Notes: generated from the sequence alone by a model not told the origin. A stretch of DNA of 64,000 nucleotides from Myxococcus hansupus (GCF_000280925.3 NZ_CP012109.1:9336001-9400000), one strand, 5' to 3'; shown: positions 25,512 through 33,947, counted from the first letter of the stretch. Numbers and translations: made by a program.

Positions 25512-27476
25512 ATGCACGAGTGGTTGGAGGCACTTCGCAAGTCGGTCAAGGCATCGTCATCTGGCGTCTCTCCCGAGGAGATTCGCCGGGCCGAAACGGA
25601 GTGCGGCGTCCCATTCCCCGAGGAACTCAGCGACCTGTATCAGGCGTTCAACGGGGGCGAGCTCAACGGTGAGGTCCTGCTCTTCCCCCTGCACGGGGCC
25701 GAGGGCGACCCGAGCGTCCTGGAGAAGACCCGCCTCAAGCTGGAAGGGCTGCCCGCAGCGGGGCTGTGGCGCATTGGCTTGAAGGGGCAGCACCGGCACC
25801 TCTTCGGCGCGCGCAAGTCGGCCATGGTGGAGCAGGGTGACGGCGGCGGACCGCTGCCTGGCTGGGTCGAGGCGCTCGAAGGCGACGACTGGGTCTATGG
25901 CACCTGGGAGGGCGAGAAGCGGCAGATGCGGCTGTACCGCTCGCTGAAGGACATGCTCGATGTGCTCGTGCCTCCGGCGGAGGTGGAGAGCTTCGGTGAG
26001 CGTACCTTCGCCCGCGCGATGAACGCGGTCCTCCAGGGGGCCCTGTCTGGCGTCCAGGTCGACGGTGAGTCGGAGGAGGAGGCGCTCGAAGGCGAGGCCC
26101 AGGCCGAAGAGGACGAGACGCTCGAGGCCGCGGAGCTGGCCGAAGAAGTGGTGGAGGAGGAAGGGGGCGAGATTCGCGAACTGGCGTACGAGTACGACGA
26201 CGAGAGTTCGGCCTCGCGAGACGAGGACGGGATGAGGGCCCGCTCGGGGCGGGCTGGGAAGGCTCGGTCCGGCAAGGCGGAGCAGATGCCGCTGGCCATT
26301 GGCGGCGCGGGTGTGTTGTTCCCGCGAGGGGCCCCGCGCAAGGGGGCGAAGGTCGAGGCGGAGCCCGCTCCCGCGAAGACGCGCTCCGCGAAGAAGTCCG
26401 CGCCTGTGGAGGCCGCTGCCGGCAAGGATGCTGCGCCGACCCCGCTGTTTGCGGAGGAGGCTGCTCCTGCCCAACCGTCCGTCGCGAAGAAGTCGTCCAA
26501 GAAGGCCACTGCGGCGCAGGTTGCAGCGCCGGATGCCATTTCCGAGGTGCCCGTTGCGGCACCGGCTCCGACGGCTGTTGCAGAGAAGCCCGTGACGAAG
26601 AAGAAGCCCTCCGCGAAGAAGGCGTCCGTGACCGCAGTCGAGTCGGAGGCGTCCGCTGCGCCAGAGGCACCGGCCGGGCAATCCACCGCGAAGAAGTCCG
26701 CTGCGGCGAAGAAGCCCTCTGCGGCGGTGGTGCTCCACGGGGAGGCTGCTTCAGAGGAGCCAGTCGTGGCGAAGGCGTCCGCGACGGAAAATCCCGCTGC
26801 GAAGAAGGCCGCCTCAGAAAAGGCGGTCGCGAAGAAGTCCTCCGCGCCGCAGGCCGCATCGAAGCAGACTGCTGCGGCAAAGGCTCAGGCCACGAAGGCG
26901 TCGTCCTCTGCGGCCAAGGTCGCATCGCCAAAGACCGCATCGAAGCAGACTGCTGTGGCGAAGGGCCAGGCCACGAAGGCGGCGTCCTCTGCAACCAAGG
27001 TCGCACCGCTAAAAGCCGCGTCGAAGCAGACTGCTGTGGCAAAGGCTCCGGCCAAGAAGGCGCCGTCCTCTGCGGCCAAGGTCGCATCGCCAAAAGCCGC
27101 GTCGAAGCAGACTGCTGCGGCAAAGATCCCGTCCAAGAAGGCGTCTGCTGTGAAGAGGGCTCCGGCTTCGAAGCCTGCATCGAAGAAAACCGCTGCAAAG
27201 GCGGCGCCCTCGAAGACGCCTGTGGCGAAGAAGGTCCCGGTGTCGAAGGCCGCGTCGAAGAAGCCTGCTGCGAAGAAGGCCCCGGTGTCGAAGGCCGCGT
27301 CGAAGAAGCCTGCTTCGAAGAAGGTCCATGCTTCGAAGGCCGCGTCGAAGACGCCTGTCGCCAAGGCTGCTTCCTCGAAGAATCCCGCTGCGAAGAAGGC
27401 TCCGTCCAAGGCACTGGCGACGAAGAAGTCGGCTTCCCAGAAGCCAGTCTCAAAGAAGGGCGCCAGGGGGCGTTAG
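25512..27476 (+). CDS. SUKH (SMI1/KNR4) domain fused to histone H1-like Ala/Lys tail
   Basis: A 654-aa three-part protein. Residues 1-160 form a SUKH domain (SPEEIRRAETECGVPFPEEL, LYQAFNGGELNGEVLLFPL). Residues about 185-240 are acidic (long runs of Glu). From about residue 270 to the end the chain is almost only Ala, Lys, Ser, Pro, Thr and Val, with repeated PAAKKA and KKA-type units like the tail of eukaryotic histone H1 and bacterial H1-like proteins. Such tails bind DNA or RNA. The acidic linker could neutralise the tail in cis. The domain combination is unusual; see findings. No immunity partner or toxin adjoins. The product is predicted cytoplasmic. Confidence 0.85.
   Translation: MHEWLEALRKSVKASSSGVSPEEIRRAETECGVPFPEELSDLYQAFNGGELNGEVLLFPLHGAEGDPSVLEKTRLKLEGLPAAGLWRIGLKGQHRHLFGARKSAMVEQGDGGGPLPGWVEALEGDDWVYGTWEGEKRQMRLYRSLKDMLDVLVPPAEVESFGERTFARAMNAVLQGALSGVQVDGESEEEALEGEAQAEEDETLEAAELAEEVVEEEGGEIRELAYEYDDESSASRDEDGMRARSGRAGKARSGKAEQMPLAIGGAGVLFPRGAPRKGAKVEAEPAPAKTRSAKKSAPVEAAAGKDAAPTPLFAEEAAPAQPSVAKKSSKKATAAQVAAPDAISEVPVAAPAPTAVAEKPVTKKKPSAKKASVTAVESEASAAPEAPAGQSTAKKSAAAKKPSAAVVLHGEAASEEPVVAKASATENPAAKKAASEKAVAKKSSAPQAASKQTAAAKAQATKASSSAAKVASPKTASKQTAVAKGQATKAASSATKVAPLKAASKQTAVAKAPAKKAPSSAAKVASPKAASKQTAAAKIPSKKASAVKRAPASKPASKKTAAKAAPSKTPVAKKVPVSKAASKKPAAKKAPVSKAASKKPASKKVHASKAASKTPVAKAASSKNPAAKKAPSKALATKKSASQKPVSKKGARGR
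26856..27140 (+). repeat. 81-bp coding tandem repeats in the Ala/Lys tail
   Basis: Units beginning GCATCGAAGCAGACTGCTG or close variants start at 26856, 26937, 27018 and 27099, exactly 81 bases (27 codons) apart. The fourth is partial. Each encodes ASKQTA(A/V)AK..., then SSA(A/T)KVA. The close match implies recent expansion by recombination or slippage. Confidence 0.85.
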
Positions 27477-27692
27477 CCCAAGGCAGCAGGCAAGGCGCTT
27501 CGTGCGCCTTGCCTCGCTGCGGGCTACCTCGCACGTGGCTCTCATCAGCGCGACGTGCAGAGGTCGAAGCGTCGTCTGTGCGCGCTCGGCCACGCCGTCA
27601 GCAAAGCGCACGAGGCGCCATGTCACCGTGCCGCTGTCCGCCGTCTCGAAGTCGAAGAACCATGAGACAGCGCCCGGCCGCGCCGTCAGCAA
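27450..27692 (-). CDS. Possible small hypothetical protein
   Basis: An 80-codon minus-strand frame with protein-like composition in its first half (VSWFFDFETADSGTVTWRLV). It overlaps the end of the SUKH fusion gene by 27 bases, crosses a strong hairpin near its 3' end and has no clear ribosome site. It may be the remnant of a gene disrupted by the repeat units. No family is recognised. Confidence 0.25.
   Translation of the reverse strand: MLTARPGAVSWFFDFETADSGTVTWRLVRFADGVAERAQTTLRPLHVALMRATCEVARSEARRTKRLACCLGLTPPGALL
27489..27513 (+). terminator. Perfect 10-bp hairpin after the SUKH fusion gene
   Basis: GGCAAGGCGC and GCGCCTTGCC flank the loop TTCGT, 12 bases after the stop. It is a likely terminator and shares its stem sequence with the hairpin at 27689-27711. 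Confidence 0.65.
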
Positions 27693-27711
27693 GGCGCGCG
27701 AAGCGCCTTGC
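27593..27711. repeat. Two 88-bp-spaced copies of a hairpin-forming repeat
   Basis: CGCCGTCAGCAA(A/G)GCGC occurs at 27593-27609 and 27681-27697. The second copy forms a perfect hairpin, GCAAGGCGC/GCGCCTTGC with loop GCGAA (27689-27711). The first copy is degenerate in its right arm. The second hairpin lies 13 bases beyond the stop of the convergent minus-strand gene and can act as its terminator. Confidence 0.6.
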
Positions 27712-27723
27712 CCCGCCGCACAC

Positions 27724-27996
27724 CTATCCCTGCGGCAACTTGTCGAAGTCGATGGGCCGGATGCGGTAACCCGGTTGCGCCGTCAGCTCCAGCGGCTCCT
27801 CTTCCTCGTCACCCCTGCGGAACTCATGAATCTCATCCGGGAGGATGTCTCGGAAGTCGGGCTCCTCCTCCAGGGGCGGGGTCGCGGCCAGGTCCTGGTC
27901 GGAGATGTTGATTTCATCCTCACCGGTGTCCGGGTTCAGGTGACGCCGCGAGGTGGACTCGCCCACGTCCTCTGAACCGAGCTTCTTGAATCGCAT
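27724..27996 (-). CDS. Small acidic hypothetical protein
   Basis: A 90-aa protein rich in Asp and Glu with no predicted membrane segment and no recognised family. It begins MRFKKLGSEDVGESTSRRHL and contains several acidic runs, so it is probably largely disordered. The ATG at 27996 is preceded by GAGGAGAGG, a strong ribosome site. It is flanked downstream by the hairpin at 27689-27711. Good codon bias and ribosome site make a real gene likely. Confidence 0.65.
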   Translation of the reverse strand: MRFKKLGSEDVGESTSRRHLNPDTGEDEINISDQDLAATPPLEEEPDFRDILPDEIHEFRRGDEEEEPLELTAQPGYRIRPIDFDKLPQG

Positions 27997-28107
27997 GGCC
28001 TCTCCTCGGAAAGCGCGGTGGGTCGGCTGCCTTCATCTCAAGAATGAGAACCCGCGAGGGCGCCGGCAATTCTCGCCGTTTGCCTGCCTGCCATGCCTGC
28101 CCGTGCC

Positions 28108-28755
28108 TCAGCGCTGCGGGGGCACGGCGCGGCCCGAGGGGTAGACGGGCTCCACCTCCAGCAGCACCATGGCCAGCGCCAGCACGCGCGACAGCGTCTC
28201 ACGCACCTGGTAGCGCCACGGCGTGGGCCGCCCTTCGTCCGCGGCCACGCCCCACGCATCGATGCCCACCGAGTTCGCGATGAACAGCGCCCGCGTCAGG
28301 TGGAAGCGCTGCGTGACGAGCACCGCCCGCTTCGTCCCGAACACGGTCGCGGCGCGCAGGCAACTGTCATAGGTGGACAGCCCCGCCTCGTCGCCCTGCA
28401 CGGCGCTCTCCGGAACCCCGTGCTCCACCAGGTAGCGCCGCATGGCGCGCGTCTCATGATGGAAGGGCTTCGTCTGGTCGCCGCTGACGAGCACCGACGC
28501 CACCTTCCCCTGCTGCCAGAGCGCGACGGCCGCATCCAGCCGCTGGGCGAGCACCGGCGAGGGCACCGCGCCCCGGGCCAGCCCCGCGCCGAACACGAGC
28601 GCGACGGGCGCCTGCGGCGCCTCCTCCAGCGGAACGATGCGGTGCTCGTAGCGGAGCCGGACGAAATGGGAGAGGGCGAGCAGCGTCACTCCGCCCGCGG
28701 CGACCACCGCGAAGCCCCTGCGCACCCACGCTCGTTTCGCTCCGCCTGGCTTCAT
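28108..28755 (-). CDS. SanA/ElyC-type DUF218 membrane protein
   Basis: A protein of about 215 aa. One N-terminal TM segment (GFAVVAAGGVTLLALSHFV) is followed by a periplasmic DUF218 domain with the strands APVALVFGAGLARG, GKVASVLVSGDQ, ESAVQGDEAGLSTYDSCLRA and RAVLVTQRFHLTRALFIA. This matches SanA and related proteins, which affect envelope permeability and peptidoglycan in other bacteria. I chose the ATG at 28755, which places the TM soon after the start; a GTG at 28806 is possible. The receiver-domain gene upstream is on the same strand, 78 bases away. Confidence 0.85.
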   Translation of the reverse strand: MKPGGAKRAWVRRGFAVVAAGGVTLLALSHFVRLRYEHRIVPLEEAPQAPVALVFGAGLARGAVPSPVLAQRLDAAVALWQQGKVASVLVSGDQTKPFHHETRAMRRYLVEHGVPESAVQGDEAGLSTYDSCLRAATVFGTKRAVLVTQRFHLTRALFIANSVGIDAWGVAADEGRPTPWRYQVRETLSRVLALAMVLLEVEPVYPSGRAVPPQR

Positions 28756-28833
28756 GGACCCCGTGAACACCGGTAAGGGACCCATTGTGTTCCGGGCCTT
28801 CCTCACCGGAAAGCACCGAGCGCCGCCAGTGAC

Positions 28834-29262
28834 TCAGGGTGACGTGCCCGCCTGGGCCCCAGACGGCTTGGACACGAGCCGCTCGATGGCCGCCAGCAAC
28901 TGGCGGGGCTCCACCGGTTTCTTGAGGAATGCCGCCACGTTGTAACTGGAGGCGTAGACGGCCCGGTCGCGTGGGTTCATGGCCGCCATGCCCGCGGACA
29001 GGATGATGACGGGCACCTGGGCCAGGGCTTCACTCGCCTTGCGAGTCGTCAGCACCCGGTGGCCGTCCAGGATGGGCAGTGCCATGTCCAACACCATGAG
29101 CGTGGGGCGGGGCGGCTGGGCGAGCTGTTCCAGCGCCTCACGGCCGTTGTGCGCCACGCGGACGCTGTGTCCATGCAGCTCCAGGTACCCCTGGAGGGCC
29201 TCGAGGATGTCCGGGTCGTCCTCCACGATGAGGAGCGGACCGGGTGACGCGTAGGCGACCAT
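28834..29262 (-). CDS. Stand-alone receiver-domain response regulator
   Basis: A 142-aa single-domain CheY-like regulator. The acidic pocket is LLIVEDDPD (about residues 11-18), the phospho-acceptor Asp59 sits in LMVLDMALPILDG, and the conserved lysine is in AFLKKPV near residue 113. No output domain is present, so it works by protein contact or as a phosphate sink. The ATG at 29262 begins the receiver directly; longer frames only add untranslatable-looking sequence. It is divergent from atpG and no kinase adjoins. Confidence 0.88.
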   Translation of the reverse strand: MVAYASPGPLLIVEDDPDILEALQGYLELHGHSVRVAHNGREALEQLAQPPRPTLMVLDMALPILDGHRVLTTRKASEALAQVPVIILSAGMAAMNPRDRAVYASSYNVAAFLKKPVEPRQLLAAIERLVSKPSGAQAGTSP

Positions 29263-29376
29263 GCCCTGTAAGGTAAGTCTGTCTCCTACCAAAGGGAGGG
29301 GGATGCGGGGGAGCTCGCCTGCCGGGTGCTTCCAGTCGGGACGGGCGATCGTCCGCCTGACGGTGGCAGGCATCCG

Positions 29377-29405
29377 TTGACCGGCTCCCGCCCCGCCTAT
29401 ATAGG
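29377..29405 (+). promoter_or_regulatory. Probable sigma70 promoter of the atpG operon
   Basis: TTGACC (29377-29382) is followed, 17 bases later, by TATAGG (29400-29405); an overlapping TATATA begins two bases earlier. The predicted start site leaves a leader of about 65 bases before the atpG ATG. This A/T-rich block is isolated in GC-rich sequence. Confidence 0.6.
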
Positions 29406-29479
29406 GGGCCCCGTCTGACCCTGCCCCGTCTCCCTTCTGGGCGACGCGGGTTGAACGCCCCACAGGAGCTCCCCGGTCC

Positions 29480-30364
29480 ATGGCGTCCCTTCGCGACATT
29501 CGCAAGCGCATCCGCTCGGTGAAGAACACGCGTCAAATCACCAAGGCGATGAAGATGGTTTCCGCCGCGAAGCTTCGCAAGGCGCAGGACGGCATCCTGG
29601 CCGCGCGACCCTACGCGACGATGCTGGACCAGATCATCGCCGACCTGTCGGCCCGCGCTGGCGCGGACAGCCTCAGCCACCCGCTGCTGGCGGCCCGTCC
29701 GGTGAAGCGCGTGGAGCTGGTGCTGCTGACGTCCGACCGCGGCCTCGCGGGCGGCTTCAACTCCAACGTCATCCGCCGCGCCAACCGGTTCCTGTACGAG
29801 AACACGCACCTGGAGTCGATTCGACTCTCCACGGTGGGCCGCAAGGGCAATGACTTCTTCCGCAACCGCGGCCAGCAGATCCGCAAGGACTTCGGCGGCC
29901 TGTACCAGCGGCTGAACTACCGCGCCGCCGCGGACGTGGCCGAGGAGCTGGTGGCCAGCTACCTCAACGGCGAGGTGGACGCGGTCCACGTCGTCTACAA
30001 CGAGTTCGTCTCCGCCATCGCCCAGACGGTGAAGGTGGCCCAGCTCCTGCCGCTGCAGACGCTCGGCGCGGCGGACCAAGCGCCCACGGAAGGCTCCACC
30101 ACGCTGGTGGACTTCAAGTACGAGCCGGACCGTCAGGCCGTGCTGGACCGCCTGGTGCCCCAGGCCGTCAACATCAAGCTCTACCGCGCGCTGCTGGAGA
30201 GCGTGGCCAGCGAGCACGGCGCCCGCATGAGCGCCATGGAGAACGCCACCTCCAACGCGACGGACATGATTGGCAGCCTGACGCTCACCTACAACCGCAC
30301 GCGCCAGGCCGTCATCACCAAGGAGCTGATGGAGATCGTCTCCGGCGCCGAGGCCCTGAAGTAG
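29480..30364 (+). CDS. atpG: F1F0 ATP synthase gamma subunit
   Basis: A 294-aa central-stalk gamma subunit that transmits rotation between F0 and the catalytic F1 head. The N-terminal helix has the conserved RDIRKRIRSVKNTRQITKAM and KMVSAAKLRKAQ. The C-terminal helix has the hallmark SEHGARMSAMENATSNATDM and RQAVITKELMEIVSGAEAL. Length matches the family. A sigma70-like promoter precedes it. Unusually, no atpA lies upstream; the preceding gene is on the other strand, so this is the start of a separate atp unit with atpD and atpC downstream. Confidence 0.97.
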   Translation: MASLRDIRKRIRSVKNTRQITKAMKMVSAAKLRKAQDGILAARPYATMLDQIIADLSARAGADSLSHPLLAARPVKRVELVLLTSDRGLAGGFNSNVIRRANRFLYENTHLESIRLSTVGRKGNDFFRNRGQQIRKDFGGLYQRLNYRAAADVAEELVASYLNGEVDAVHVVYNEFVSAIAQTVKVAQLLPLQTLGAADQAPTEGSTTLVDFKYEPDRQAVLDRLVPQAVNIKLYRALLESVASEHGARMSAMENATSNATDMIGSLTLTYNRTRQAVITKELMEIVSGAEALK

Positions 30365-30475
30365 AGCTTCTCCGCCGTCGCGACTCCGCTGCCTCACGGG
30401 CCTGCCCTCTTATCGGGGCGGGCCCTTCGCGTTTAAGGCCCCCGGTGAGCAGCGCGACCGGCGTTGGAGGGGCAC

Positions 30476-31273
30476 ATGCGGCAGCGGATGTGGCTGTTCC
30501 TGGCGGTGGTGGTGGGGGTCTCGGGCTGTGGTTTCGAGACGGTCTCCAGCGGTCATGGAGGCATTGGTTTCGACGCGTTCGGCAGCGGCACGCTGCGGGA
30601 GCCCTACGGGGAAGGGCTCCACCTCCTGCGGCCGGGCAAGTCGCTCATCGTCTACGACTTGCGCGTCCAGGAGATGAAGGACGCGCTGAGCGTCCTGTCC
30701 AACAACGGCCTGGACCTCAAGGTGGACGCCAGCGTGCGCTACCGGGTGGCGGCCTCGAGGCTCTTCGAGCTGCACACCCAGACGGGGCCCCGCTACGCCG
30801 ACATCTTGATCGCCCCGGTGGTCCGCTCGGAGGCCCGCAAGGTGTTTGGCCGCTACGCGCCCGAGGAAATCTACTCCTCCAAGCGCGAGCAGATCGAACA
30901 GGAGATTTTCGAGGAGGTGTCGCGCTCGCTGGAGGGCAAGCACGTGGTGGTGGAGGCCATCCTGGTGCGGGACGTGACGCTGCCCTCGGCCATCCGCGAG
31001 GCCATCGCGGACAAGCTGGCGGAGGAGCAGCGCAGCCAGAAGATGCGCTTCACCCTGGCCAAGGAGCGCCAGGAGGCGGACCGAAAGCAGATCGAAGCGG
31101 AGGGCATCGCCCGGTACCAGGACATCGTGCGCAAGGGACTCACCGAGGAGTACCTGCGCTTCAAGGGCATCGAGGCCACCGAGCGGCTCGCCCAGAGCCA
31201 GAACGCGAAGGTCGTCTTGGTCGGTAGCCCGAACAGCGGGCTGCCCCTGGTGTACCAGCCGGATGGGAAGTAA
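30476..31273 (+). CDS. SPFH/prohibitin-like lipoprotein inside the atp unit
   Basis: A 265-aa predicted lipoprotein; the signal segment ends in VGVSGC, with the lipid cysteine near residue 18. The rest is an SPFH (prohibitin/stomatin) domain with LDLKVDASVRYRV, ILIAPVVRSEARKVFGRY and a C-terminal helical arm (EQRSQKMRFTLAKERQEADR, KQIEAEGIARYQDIV). Such proteins form membrane-bound ring or cage assemblies and often assist membrane complexes or proteases. I chose the ATG at 30476, preceded by GGAGGGG. It lies between atpG and atpD, 112 bases after atpG. An outer-membrane or periplasmic lipoprotein within an ATP synthase unit is notable; the link may be only genomic. Confidence 0.88.
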   Translation: MRQRMWLFLAVVVGVSGCGFETVSSGHGGIGFDAFGSGTLREPYGEGLHLLRPGKSLIVYDLRVQEMKDALSVLSNNGLDLKVDASVRYRVAASRLFELHTQTGPRYADILIAPVVRSEARKVFGRYAPEEIYSSKREQIEQEIFEEVSRSLEGKHVVVEAILVRDVTLPSAIREAIADKLAEEQRSQKMRFTLAKERQEADRKQIEAEGIARYQDIVRKGLTEEYLRFKGIEATERLAQSQNAKVVLVGSPNSGLPLVYQPDGK

Positions 31274-31441
31274 GGGGGTGGCGCCCGGCGTGTGGTTCCG
31301 CTAAGCCGGACTTACCAGTCAGTTGCCCGGGAGGCTTGACCCCCGGGGGGGGCCCCGGTAAAGGGGGCCCGCCCTCCCAGCCGGGCCGAAATTTCAAGGG
31401 TGGCGGCGCCCGTCCGCTCCCCGTGCGAGGCAGACGATTCC

Positions 31442-32884
31442 ATGAGCGCTCAAGTTCCGACGGCAGGCAGAATCATCCAGGTCCTCGGCCCGGTGGTCGA
31501 CGTCGAGTTCCCGCCCGGCGGTCTCCCCGAGGTCTACACGGCCCTCAAGGTCACCAACGCGAACTTGGGCACCGCCGCTGACAACCTCACCCTCGAGGTT
31601 GCGCAGCACCTGGGCGAGAACACCGTCCGCACCATCGCCATGGACTCCACGGAGGGTCTGGGCCGCGGCATGGCCGTCACCAACACGGGCGCCCCCATCC
31701 AGGTGCCGGTGGGCAAGGCCACCCTGGGCCGCATCCTGAACGTCACCGGCGAGCCGGTGGACGAAATGGGCCCGGTGAAGGCGCAGGAGCACTGGTCCAT
31801 CCACCGCGCGCCCCCGCCCTTCACGGAGCAGGACGTGCGCGTGCAGATGTTCGAGACGGGCATCAAGGTCATCGACCTGCTCGCCCCGTACACCCGCGGT
31901 GGCAAGATTGGCCTCTTCGGCGGCGCCGGCGTGGGCAAGACGGTGCTCCTGCAGGAGCTCATCCGCAACGTGGCCGTGGAGCGCGGCGGCTTCTCGGTGT
32001 TCGCCGGCGTCGGTGAGCGCACCCGCGAAGGCAACGACCTCTACCACGAAATGCAGGACACGAAGGTCATCCAGACGGACAACCTGGAGGCCAGCCAGGC
32101 CGTTCTGGTGTACGGCCAGATGAACGAGCCGCCCGGCGCCCGCGCCCGCGTGGCCCTGTCCGCGCTGACGATGGCCGAGTACTTCCGCGACGTGGAAGGC
32201 CGCGACGTGCTCCTCTTCGTCGACAACATCTTCCGCTTCACCCAGGCCGGTTCCGAAGTGTCCGCCCTCCTGGGCCGCATCCCCAGCGCCGTGGGTTACC
32301 AGCCCACGCTGGCCACGGAGATGGGCGGTCTGCAGGAGCGCATCACCTCCACCACGAAGGGTTCCATCACCTCCGTGCAGGCCATCTACGTCCCCGCCGA
32401 CGACCTCACGGACCCGGCGCCCGCGACGGCCTTCGCCCACCTCGACGCGACGACGGTGCTCAACCGCTCCATCGCCGAGCTCGCCATCTTCCCCGCCGTG
32501 GACCCGCTGGACTCCACCAGCCGCATCCTGGACCCGGCCGTCATCGGCGCGGAGCACTACGGCGTGGCCCGCAAGGTCCAGGGCATCCTCCAGCGGTACA
32601 AGGAGCTGCAGGACATCATCGCCATCCTCGGCATGGACGAGCTCTCCGAGGACGACAAGCTGGTGGTGGCCCGCGCCCGGAAGATCCAGAAGTTCCTGTC
32701 GCAGCCCTTCTTCGTGGCCAAGGTCTTCACCGGCAAGGACGGCCGCTACGTGAAGCTCCAGGACACCATCCAGGGCTTCAAGGAGATCTCCGAGGGCAAG
32801 CACGACGAGATCCCCGAGGGTGCCTTCTACATGGCGGGCAGCATCGACGAGGTCGTCGACAACGCCCGCAAGATGGCGGTCTGA
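31442..32884 (+). CDS. atpD: F1F0 ATP synthase beta subunit
   Basis: A 480-aa catalytic beta subunit. Visible are the P-loop GGAGVGKT (residues 160-167), the catalytic GERTREGNDLYHEM with the conserved Glu and Arg, Walker B VLLFVDNIFRFTQAG, the LLGRIPSAVGYQPTLATEMG block, and the DELSEDD motif that contacts gamma. These are all intact and the length is typical. The ATG at 31442 gives the usual N-terminus. Upstream 168 bases contain GC-rich pairings and may carry a separate promoter. A secreted-protein gene and atpC follow. Confidence 0.98.
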   Translation: MSAQVPTAGRIIQVLGPVVDVEFPPGGLPEVYTALKVTNANLGTAADNLTLEVAQHLGENTVRTIAMDSTEGLGRGMAVTNTGAPIQVPVGKATLGRILNVTGEPVDEMGPVKAQEHWSIHRAPPPFTEQDVRVQMFETGIKVIDLLAPYTRGGKIGLFGGAGVGKTVLLQELIRNVAVERGGFSVFAGVGERTREGNDLYHEMQDTKVIQTDNLEASQAVLVYGQMNEPPGARARVALSALTMAEYFRDVEGRDVLLFVDNIFRFTQAGSEVSALLGRIPSAVGYQPTLATEMGGLQERITSTTKGSITSVQAIYVPADDLTDPAPATAFAHLDATTVLNRSIAELAIFPAVDPLDSTSRILDPAVIGAEHYGVARKVQGILQRYKELQDIIAILGMDELSEDDKLVVARARKIQKFLSQPFFVAKVFTGKDGRYVKLQDTIQGFKEISEGKHDEIPEGAFYMAGSIDEVVDNARKMAV

Positions 32885-32920
32885 GTTAAGCTGGGCGTTC
32901 CTTTTCTCGCCGAGTCCACC

Positions 32921-33490
32921 ATGCGCCGTGCCGCGCTCGCCCTGGTCCTGATGTTCCTGAGTTCCCCCGCCGTGGCGGAGGAGCGCAAGGGACGGGCCCG
33001 GGTGAGTGCCAACGGGCTGTACAGCGTGCGCATGGTGGAAGTGGCGCAGGGGCAGTGCCGGCTGGAAGTGACGCAGGAGAGCGGCCCGGCGTGGTCGCTG
33101 CCGCAGTGTCTGGGCACGGTGGACGACTTCTACTTCGTCTCCAACGACGGTGAGCGCGTCTGGGTGGTGTGGCCGCTGGTGGAGAAGGGCAAGCCCGTGC
33201 CGGAGCCTCGCCCGAGCAGGAAGTCGAAGGCGAAGAAGCCCAAGGGGCCTCCGGGCTGGGCGCGCGTGGTGGTGGCGGCGCAGTACGGGCGGGATGGGCA
33301 GCGGCTCCAGGAGAAGCAGTTGACCGAGTGGCTCAACACGCGGCAGCTCTCCGAGGTGCGTCAGCTCACCCACCACATCAAGTGGCTGGAGGGCACGCTC
33401 GGCGTCCCCGGCAAGGGGCCCCGGCTGACGGACGCCGGGGTGGTGGAGTTGGAGCCGGTAGGTGGGACCACCCGCCAGCTTACGTTCTGA
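32921..33490 (+). CDS. Secreted hypothetical protein between atpD and atpC
   Basis: A 189-aa protein with a clear Sec signal peptide (MRRAALALVLMFLSSPAVA, cleavage after AVA). The mature part has two cysteines (QGQCRLEV, LPQCLG) and a Lys/Pro-rich linker (SRKSKAKKPKGPPGW), then a polar C-terminus. No family is recognised. It is 36 bases after atpD and 21 before atpC, so it is almost certainly co-transcribed with them. Its insertion between beta and epsilon is unusual, and its role in the periplasm or at the cell surface is unknown. Confidence 0.8.
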   Translation: MRRAALALVLMFLSSPAVAEERKGRARVSANGLYSVRMVEVAQGQCRLEVTQESGPAWSLPQCLGTVDDFYFVSNDGERVWVVWPLVEKGKPVPEPRPSRKSKAKKPKGPPGWARVVVAAQYGRDGQRLQEKQLTEWLNTRQLSEVRQLTHHIKWLEGTLGVPGKGPRLTDAGVVELEPVGGTTRQLTF

Positions 33491-33511
33491 TTTGGCAGTG
33501 CGAGGAGCCTC

Positions 33512-33922
33512 ATGGCCAAGCTGACTGTGGAGATTGTCACCCCCGAGAAGCGCATCCTGTCGGTGCAGGCCGACGAGGCGATTGTCCCTGGCGGCCGGGG
33601 TCTGTTCGGCGTGCGGCCGGGGCACACCCCGTTCCTGTCGCTGATGGAGCCGGGCGCGCTGACGCTGATTGAGGGTGGCCGGCGCGAGTCCTACTTCGTC
33701 GCGGGCGGCTTCGTGGAAGTGGGCAACGACAAGGTGCTGGTGCTCGCCGACGCGGCCGAGCCCGTCGCCGGCATCGACGTGGAAGGCGCCCGCCGCCGCA
33801 TGACCGAAGCGCAGGAGCGCATGAAGGGCATGTCCGCCGAGGACGCGCGCTTCGAGCTGGAGCAGGCCACGGTGCGCCGCGAGGCGGCCCGCATCGGCGC
33901 CGCCTCCACCGCGCGCGCGTAG
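33512..33922 (+). CDS. atpC: F1F0 ATP synthase epsilon subunit
   Basis: A 136-aa epsilon subunit. The N-terminal beta-sandwich is visible (KLTVEIVTPEKRILSVQADE, IVPGGRGLFGVRPGHTPFLS, and GGFVEVGNDKVLVLADAAE), followed by two C-terminal helices (GARRRMTEAQERMKGMSAED). The helices regulate ATP hydrolysis. Length is normal. It is the last gene of the atp unit and is followed 25 bases later by an intrinsic terminator. The rest of the complex (atpA, atpF, atpH, F0 genes) is outside the window. Confidence 0.97.
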   Translation: MAKLTVEIVTPEKRILSVQADEAIVPGGRGLFGVRPGHTPFLSLMEPGALTLIEGGRRESYFVAGGFVEVGNDKVLVLADAAEPVAGIDVEGARRRMTEAQERMKGMSAEDARFELEQATVRREAARIGAASTARA

Positions 33923-33947
33923 TCCGCGCCGCGCTGTTTGTTTCTCC

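Noticed and set aside
25735..27534. A 599-codon minus-strand frame of Ser/Pro/Arg
   Set aside because: It is the complement of the Ala/Lys repeat tail; GCx and AAG codons read in reverse give Ser, Pro and Arg without stops.
31394..33625. A 743-codon minus-strand frame opposite atpD
   Set aside because: Shadow of atpD and neighbours; atpD is unmistakable and on the other strand.
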